Below are positions 60,996-64,000 of a stretch of 64,000 nucleotides of DNA, in pieces (positions within the stretch are counted from its first letter, which is position 1; each line of letters opens with the position of its first letter). This DNA comes from a virus. The translations under genes were made by a program, and so were the position numbers. The stretch covers positions 39,649 to 103,648 of IMG/VR virus record IMGVR_UViG_3300027770_000041; one strand, 5' to 3'. The notes beneath the pieces were generated by a model, which was given only the letters and a program-made list of their open reading frames with translations, searched no databases and had not been told where the DNA came from.

Positions 60996-61531
60996 TAAAA
61001 GTTTTCCTTCAAGTCAAGTTCATAAATTTTAGACATTACCTCATCATAAGGAACAACCGGAATCAATTCTCTATCCTCCAGATATTCAAACAAACACATC
61101 ACTGCATTTTCTCCACCATTACAGTGAAGAACTACAGAAATGTCTTGAAGAGTTCTTGGTGAATTTAACACACAATAAGGATATCCAACCTCTCTCATTA
61201 TACCATAATCAAAAAGATCATCTCCAAGATAAACAACTTCTTCTGCAAGACAATTGTAATCATCAAGAACTTCTGCAAGATAATTTACTTTGTCTTTATG
61301 AAATCCTTCGCCACGATTCACTACAACAGGAAGATTTCTATTCTTAAGAATGATCTCATTATAAGGATCGCCAGTTATAAAAACAACTGGAATTCCAATA
61401 GCACGAAATCTTTTAATGGCAGTCCAATCCTTATCACAGAAAAGTTTAAGAACTACTTTCCCATCACGATCATAATATTTGGTGCCATCAGTAAGAACAC
61501 CATCCACATCAAGGATTATAAGTTTAATCAT
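60995..61531 (-). CDS. HAD phosphatase, KdsC-like
   Basis: 178 residues, as in KdsC (~180). LIILDVDGVLTDGTKYYDRD (Asp nucleophile and acid in DVDGVLTDG), LFCDKDWTAIKRFRAIGIPV, FITGDP, VNRGEGFHKDKVNYLAEVL and VVYLGDDLFDYGIMREVGYP. KdsC removes phosphate from KDO 8-phosphate; relatives act on similar acid or sugar phosphates. Its C-terminal ~30 residues are extra. First of the kinase-isomerase-nucleotidyltransferase set in transcript order. Confidence 0.88.
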   Translation of the reverse strand: MIKLIILDVDGVLTDGTKYYDRDGKVVLKLFCDKDWTAIKRFRAIGIPVVFITGDPYNEIILKNRNLPVVVNRGEGFHKDKVNYLAEVLDDYNCLAEEVVYLGDDLFDYGIMREVGYPYCVLNSPRTLQDISVVLHCNGGENAVMCLFEYLEDRELIPVVPYDEVMSKIYELDLKENF

Positions 61532-62181
61532 AGTTTAAAAGTTTGCTTAATCTCTTCAATTAGATCTACATTGTTTGAAGCTACTCCAAGACCAAAAGAA
61601 TTTGTAAAGTTTACTTTTGGAACTTCAAGTTGAGAAAAAAAGTGTCCGACACCATCAGGGTTTGAAATAGTGTCATGAAATAGAATTACGCCATTTTCTT
61701 TTATTAAAGGTGCCCAGGTATCACAGTCATTTTTACAATTTTTGTAATCATGAAGACCATCAATGTGAAGAATATCAATTTCTTTATCCCAAGTTTTTGC
61801 TACATCGTTAAAATAACCTTTAATAATTTCTAGATTATCAAGACCAAGTTTTTCTTTAACTGACATTACAAACTGATAATCATCATCTTCACGAGGACCA
61901 TGAACGGAAACATCAAAGCAGTCAATACCGTATACTGGATTGTCTTGGCATAGTGCCATTAAGAAAGAAGAGTATCCATAGTCAACACCAAGTTCAACTG
62001 TGACCTCTGGTTTAATGCGATTAATCAACCATTCCACAAATCCTCTATGGCTTTTTGGAGGATAGTTCCACCCAGAAGGAATACTACCAAGAATTTCTTC
62101 TACTTCACTATCTGGAAGATTTAGAGCATATTCTTTGAAGTTATCCTTTTTATTTTCAACCCATGAAAAATTTTCAACCAT
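61528..62181 (-). CDS. Class I SAM-dependent methyltransferase
   Basis: 217 residues. TVELGVDYGYSSFLMALCQD (motif I), VYGIDCFDVSVHGPREDDDY (motif II acid), IDILHIDGLHDYKNCKNDCD and NGVILFHDTISNPDGVGHFF, as in Methyltransf_24-type sugar and cephalosporin-hydroxylase-like enzymes. Could methylate a sugar. Overlaps the GME-like gene by 8 nt. Confidence 0.82.
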   Translation of the reverse strand: MVENFSWVENKKDNFKEYALNLPDSEVEEILGSIPSGWNYPPKSHRGFVEWLINRIKPEVTVELGVDYGYSSFLMALCQDNPVYGIDCFDVSVHGPREDDDYQFVMSVKEKLGLDNLEIIKGYFNDVAKTWDKEIDILHIDGLHDYKNCKNDCDTWAPLIKENGVILFHDTISNPDGVGHFFSQLEVPKVNFTNSFGLGVASNNVDLIEEIKQTFKL

Positions 62182-63217
62182 TTATCTGTTCCTCAATCCA
62201 TTTATAAGTTTTTGTAATACCCTCTTCTAAAGTCATATTATAATCCCAACCAAGTTCTTTACGAATCAAATCATTATTGGAATTACGTCCACGAACACCA
62301 AGAGGTCCATCAATATGATTTTTTGATACTTTTTTACCAGCAACTTTTGCTGCAGTATCCACGAGTTGATTGATAGTTACCATTTCCTCTGAACCAATAT
62401 TTACTGGCCCAATAAAATCAGATTCCATCATACGACGAGTTGCCTCTATACACTCATCAATATAGAGGAATGAACGAGTTTGTTTTCCATCACCCCACAC
62501 TTCAACTGTTCCACCATCTTCTGGAAGTTCTGCGACCTTACGACATATTGCTGCTGGTGCTTTCTCACGTCCACCTTCCCAGGTTCCTTCTGGTCCAAAG
62601 ATATTATGATACCTAGCAACTCTAACAGGAATTTTATAATTACGATGATACGCAAGAAATAACCTTTCAGAAAAAAGTTTTTCCCATCCATATTCAGAAT
62701 CTGGTTCTGCTGGGTATGCTGATTCTTCACGACAATCAGGATTATCTGGGTCAAGTTGATTATGTTCTGGATACATACACGCAGATCCAGAATAGAAAAT
62801 CTTAGTAGTATTCCGACCAGTAATATCATTAAACTTACGAACAGATTCAAGCACATTCAAATTTACTGTACAAGAATTATGCATAATGTCTGCATCATTC
62901 TCTCTAGTAAAAACAAATCCTGCTCCACCCATATCAGCAGCAAACTGATAAATTTCGTCAAATGGTTGTAGATATCGTGAAGGAACACTGTGATAAAAAT
63001 TACCCTGATATCCTTTAAACTGGATTACTCTCTCAACAAAACTCACATCTCTCAAGTCTCCTTGAATGAATTCGTTTGCTTCTGTTTCTGAGAACTCTGG
63101 GTATTTAAGATCTACACCACGAACCCAGTATCCTTCTGATCGCAATTTGCGAACCATATGACTCCCAATAAATCCACCAGCACCAAGAACAAGTGCTGTT
63201 TTCTTATACTCACTCAT
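62174..63217 (-). CDS. GDP-mannose 3,5-epimerase-like (GME) NAD-dependent epimerase
   Basis: 347 residues. ALVLGAGGFIGSHMVRKLRS (NAD site), QFAADMGGAGFVFTRENDAD, KIFYSGSACMYPEHNQLDPD, YGWEKLFSE (Tyr-X3-Lys), VARYHNIFGPEGTWEGGREK followed by APAA, GDGKQTRSFLYIDECIEATR and VNIGSEEMVTINQL. These follow plant GME in order (ADMGGMGF, SACIYPE, GPFGTWKGGREKAPAAFCRK, NIGSDEMVS). Product would be GDP-L-galactose or gulose from GDP-mannose. First gene of the cluster after the tRNA terminator, with its own -10 TATAAT. Confidence 0.9.
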   Translation of the reverse strand: MSEYKKTALVLGAGGFIGSHMVRKLRSEGYWVRGVDLKYPEFSETEANEFIQGDLRDVSFVERVIQFKGYQGNFYHSVPSRYLQPFDEIYQFAADMGGAGFVFTRENDADIMHNSCTVNLNVLESVRKFNDITGRNTTKIFYSGSACMYPEHNQLDPDNPDCREESAYPAEPDSEYGWEKLFSERLFLAYHRNYKIPVRVARYHNIFGPEGTWEGGREKAPAAICRKVAELPEDGGTVEVWGDGKQTRSFLYIDECIEATRRMMESDFIGPVNIGSEEMVTINQLVDTAAKVAGKKVSKNHIDGPLGVRGRNSNNDLIRKELGWDYNMTLEEGITKTYKWIEEQING

Positions 63218-63243
63218 AAAAATTATCTTTGTTTGTGTTATAT

Positions 63244-63272
63244 ATTATAACAAAAAAGGAGAGTTTATGCAA
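63244..63272 (-). promoter_or_regulatory. Sigma70-type promoter of the glycan cluster, embedded in a terminator
   Basis: TTGCAT (63272-63267), a 17-nt spacer and TATAAT (63249-63244), about 27 nt upstream of the GME-like ATG. The perfect -10 suggests early or host-polymerase expression. The spacer is the 3' arm and T-run of the preceding terminator. Confidence 0.6.
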
Positions 63273-63288
63273 CTCTTAAAGTCTCTCC
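63252..63288 (-). terminator. Rho-independent terminator after the tRNA
   Basis: On the minus strand GGAGAG, a 19-nt loop and CTCTCC followed by TTTTTT. It lies 8 nt after the tRNA 3' end and ends the Dps-like / zinc-ribbon / tRNA transcript. Confidence 0.75.
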
Positions 63289-63296
63289 GTGACTAT

Positions 63297-63368
63297 GCTC
63301 CTTGTCGGGATCGAACCGACCTTATCCGAATTATGAGTTCGGTGCATTCACCAGATTGCTAAAAGAGC
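63297..63368 (-). tRNA. tRNA with anticodon CAT (Met or Ile2)
   Basis: 72 nt on the minus strand: acceptor GCTCTTT/AAGGAGC (7 bp with one G-U), D arm GCA/TGC, anticodon arm CCGAA-CTCATAA-TTCGG, T arm GTCGG-TTCGATC-CCGAC. The base after position 72 is A. The lack of GGG/CCC pairs in the anticodon stem excludes an initiator. Elongator Met or lysidine-type Ile cannot be separated by eye. Confidence 0.92.
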
Positions 63369-63380
63369 CCATCTGGTTTA

Positions 63381-63536
63381 CTAGTTTTGTAAATGGTCTT
63401 CCAATCTGATTAATAGTCTTTCGACTTCATTGCAATCAAATATACCATCACGTTTTGCATAAAAAATATAATCATCTAATGTTATAGTAAGCAATTCCAC
63501 ATCTTGCTTTGATAGATTTGGGGATTCCCAGTTCAT
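63381..63536 (-). CDS. Small acidic protein, unknown
   Basis: 51 residues (MNWESPNLSKQDVELLTITL, DDYIFYAKRDGIFDCNEVER, ending LIRLEDHLQN). ATGA overlap with the upstream zinc-ribbon gene and a stop 12 nt before the tRNA 5' end support it as a co-transcribed gene. The middle DGIFDCNEVERL could be a single helix-loop-helix. Function unknown. Confidence 0.62.
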   Translation of the reverse strand: MNWESPNLSKQDVELLTITLDDYIFYAKRDGIFDCNEVERLLIRLEDHLQN

Positions 63537-63784
63537 CTCACCTCAAATTCTAATTTACGTATTTTACGATTTGCTCTTGCTTGCTGCCAAGCAAGTTCTT
63601 CCTCTGTAAAATATGAGTTTTGTTGTTGTTGACGTATTGAGTTTATCATAACAACCTTACTTAAGTCAAGTGCCGTGATTTTATCACCAACAACAGTCAT
63701 CATATTCGTGCATCCACAACAACGTGTCTGTGTTGGATGACTTTTTAATTCTGTATTACAAAGTTTGCAACGTATTTCAATCAT
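63533..63784 (-). CDS. Small zinc-ribbon protein
   Basis: 83 residues. Four Cys in two pairs (RCKLCNTEL and RCCGCTN) form a probable zinc ribbon at the N-terminus, followed by TVVGDKITALDLSKVVMINS and a C-terminal basic helix (FTEEELAWQQARANRKIRKL). Such small proteins with the LDLS..VMI...FT.EELAWQ pattern are conserved in cyanomyoviruses. DNA or RNA binding is possible but unproven. It overlaps the next gene by 4 nt (ATGA). Confidence 0.7.
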   Translation of the reverse strand: MIEIRCKLCNTELKSHPTQTRCCGCTNMMTVVGDKITALDLSKVVMINSIRQQQQNSYFTEEELAWQQARANRKIRKLEFEVR

Positions 63785-63796
63785 TTAATTTCTCCA

Positions 63797-64000
63797 TTAT
63801 TCTAAAAAGGACCTTAACATCCAAATAAATTTACCATGTGTTTCTGTGATGCTCTGGACTAAATTAGAAGTTGCATATTGCCTTTGACTATCTGCCTCTT
63901 CTGATACATCAGTAAGTATATCACATATCTTCATATTGTCATCACGTAATTCTCTAATCATTTCATTAGCATTAATTGAACTATTTGCCTCTTTAATCAT
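63797..64000 (-). CDS. Dps-like ferritin-family protein, C-terminal part only
   Basis: The frame enters from the right edge; a Met codon is at the edge itself but is probably internal. 67 residues are visible: RELRDDNMKICDILTDVSEE, then QYATSNLVQSITETHGKFIW and MLRSFLE. The alternating helix plus final THGK..WMLRS.L(E) is typical of Dps miniferritins (end of the fourth helix and the C-terminus). Dps would bind iron or DNA and protect against peroxide in the infected cell. N-terminal ferroxidase residues are outside the window. Confidence 0.6.
   Translation of the reverse strand: MIKEANSSINANEMIRELRDDNMKICDILTDVSEEADSQRQYATSNLVQSITETHGKFIWMLRSFLE

Noticed and set aside
62446-62856. Minus-strand 136-aa frame inside the GME-like gene
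   Set aside because: Out-of-frame shadow rich in Ile/Leu/Gln. The GME frame is fully conserved there.

Overview
The window is a piece of a T4-like cyanophage genome (a myovirus of marine Prochlorococcus or Synechococcus). Three things show this: T4-type virion and replication genes (baseplate hub and wedge, gp4, gp53, gp32, gp59, gp33), cyanobacterial photosystem genes (psbA, psbD, hli), and cyanophage-typical phoH, thyX, glutaredoxin and DUF1825. The sequence is AT-rich, with psbA, psbD and the SLH porin-like gene visibly richer in GC. Most genes lie on the minus strand with short overlaps.

Layout. 1-17 kb: very large tail-fibre or virion structural genes, two of them highly repetitive, plus a tail assembly chaperone-like gene. 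17-30.5 kb: the tail core. On the minus strand this is gp54, gp26/gp51 chaperones, two tail-lumen proteins with wall-hydrolase domains, gp27-like, gp5-like and a separate spike. On the plus strand it is gp4, an unknown gene, gp48-like and gp53. A strong terminator separates convergent gp53 and gp32. 30.5-38.4 kb: DNA replication, late transcription and nucleotide genes (gp32, DUF1825, gp59, gp33, exonuclease, phoH, thyX), a phosphoesterase, small unknown genes, glutaredoxin and an HNH nuclease. 38.5-41.1 kb: psbD, a small gene and psbA. 41.3-44.8 kb: four accessory, probably structural genes. 45-47.6 kb: lysis-type hydrolase, hli and an outer-membrane SLH protein. 47.7-63.2 kb: about 20 minus-strand genes for nucleotide sugars and glycosyl transfer (Gmd, GME-like, PfkB kinase, nucleotidyltransferase-RpiB fusion, KdsC-like phosphatase, GT4, GT6, GT11, GT25, methyltransferases, epimerases). 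63.25-64 kb: a terminator, a tRNA with anticodon CAT, two small genes and the end of a Dps-like gene.

The main discoveries are two independent candidate programmed -1 ribosomal frameshifts. One has A AAA AAG directly before the stop of a C39-like peptidase, then an 8-nt spacer and a 9-bp hairpin. The -1 frame continues into a GH24 lysozyme whose catalytic N-terminus has no start codon of its own. The other has T TTT TTC four codons before the end of gp26, a 7-nt spacer and an 8-bp hairpin. It joins gp26 to the 59-residue gp51-like gene just upstream of the tape-measure candidates, which is the position and logic of lambda G/GT. Both were read base by base here and neither has been tested.

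Gene names rest on recognised motifs, sizes and gene order. No database search was run.
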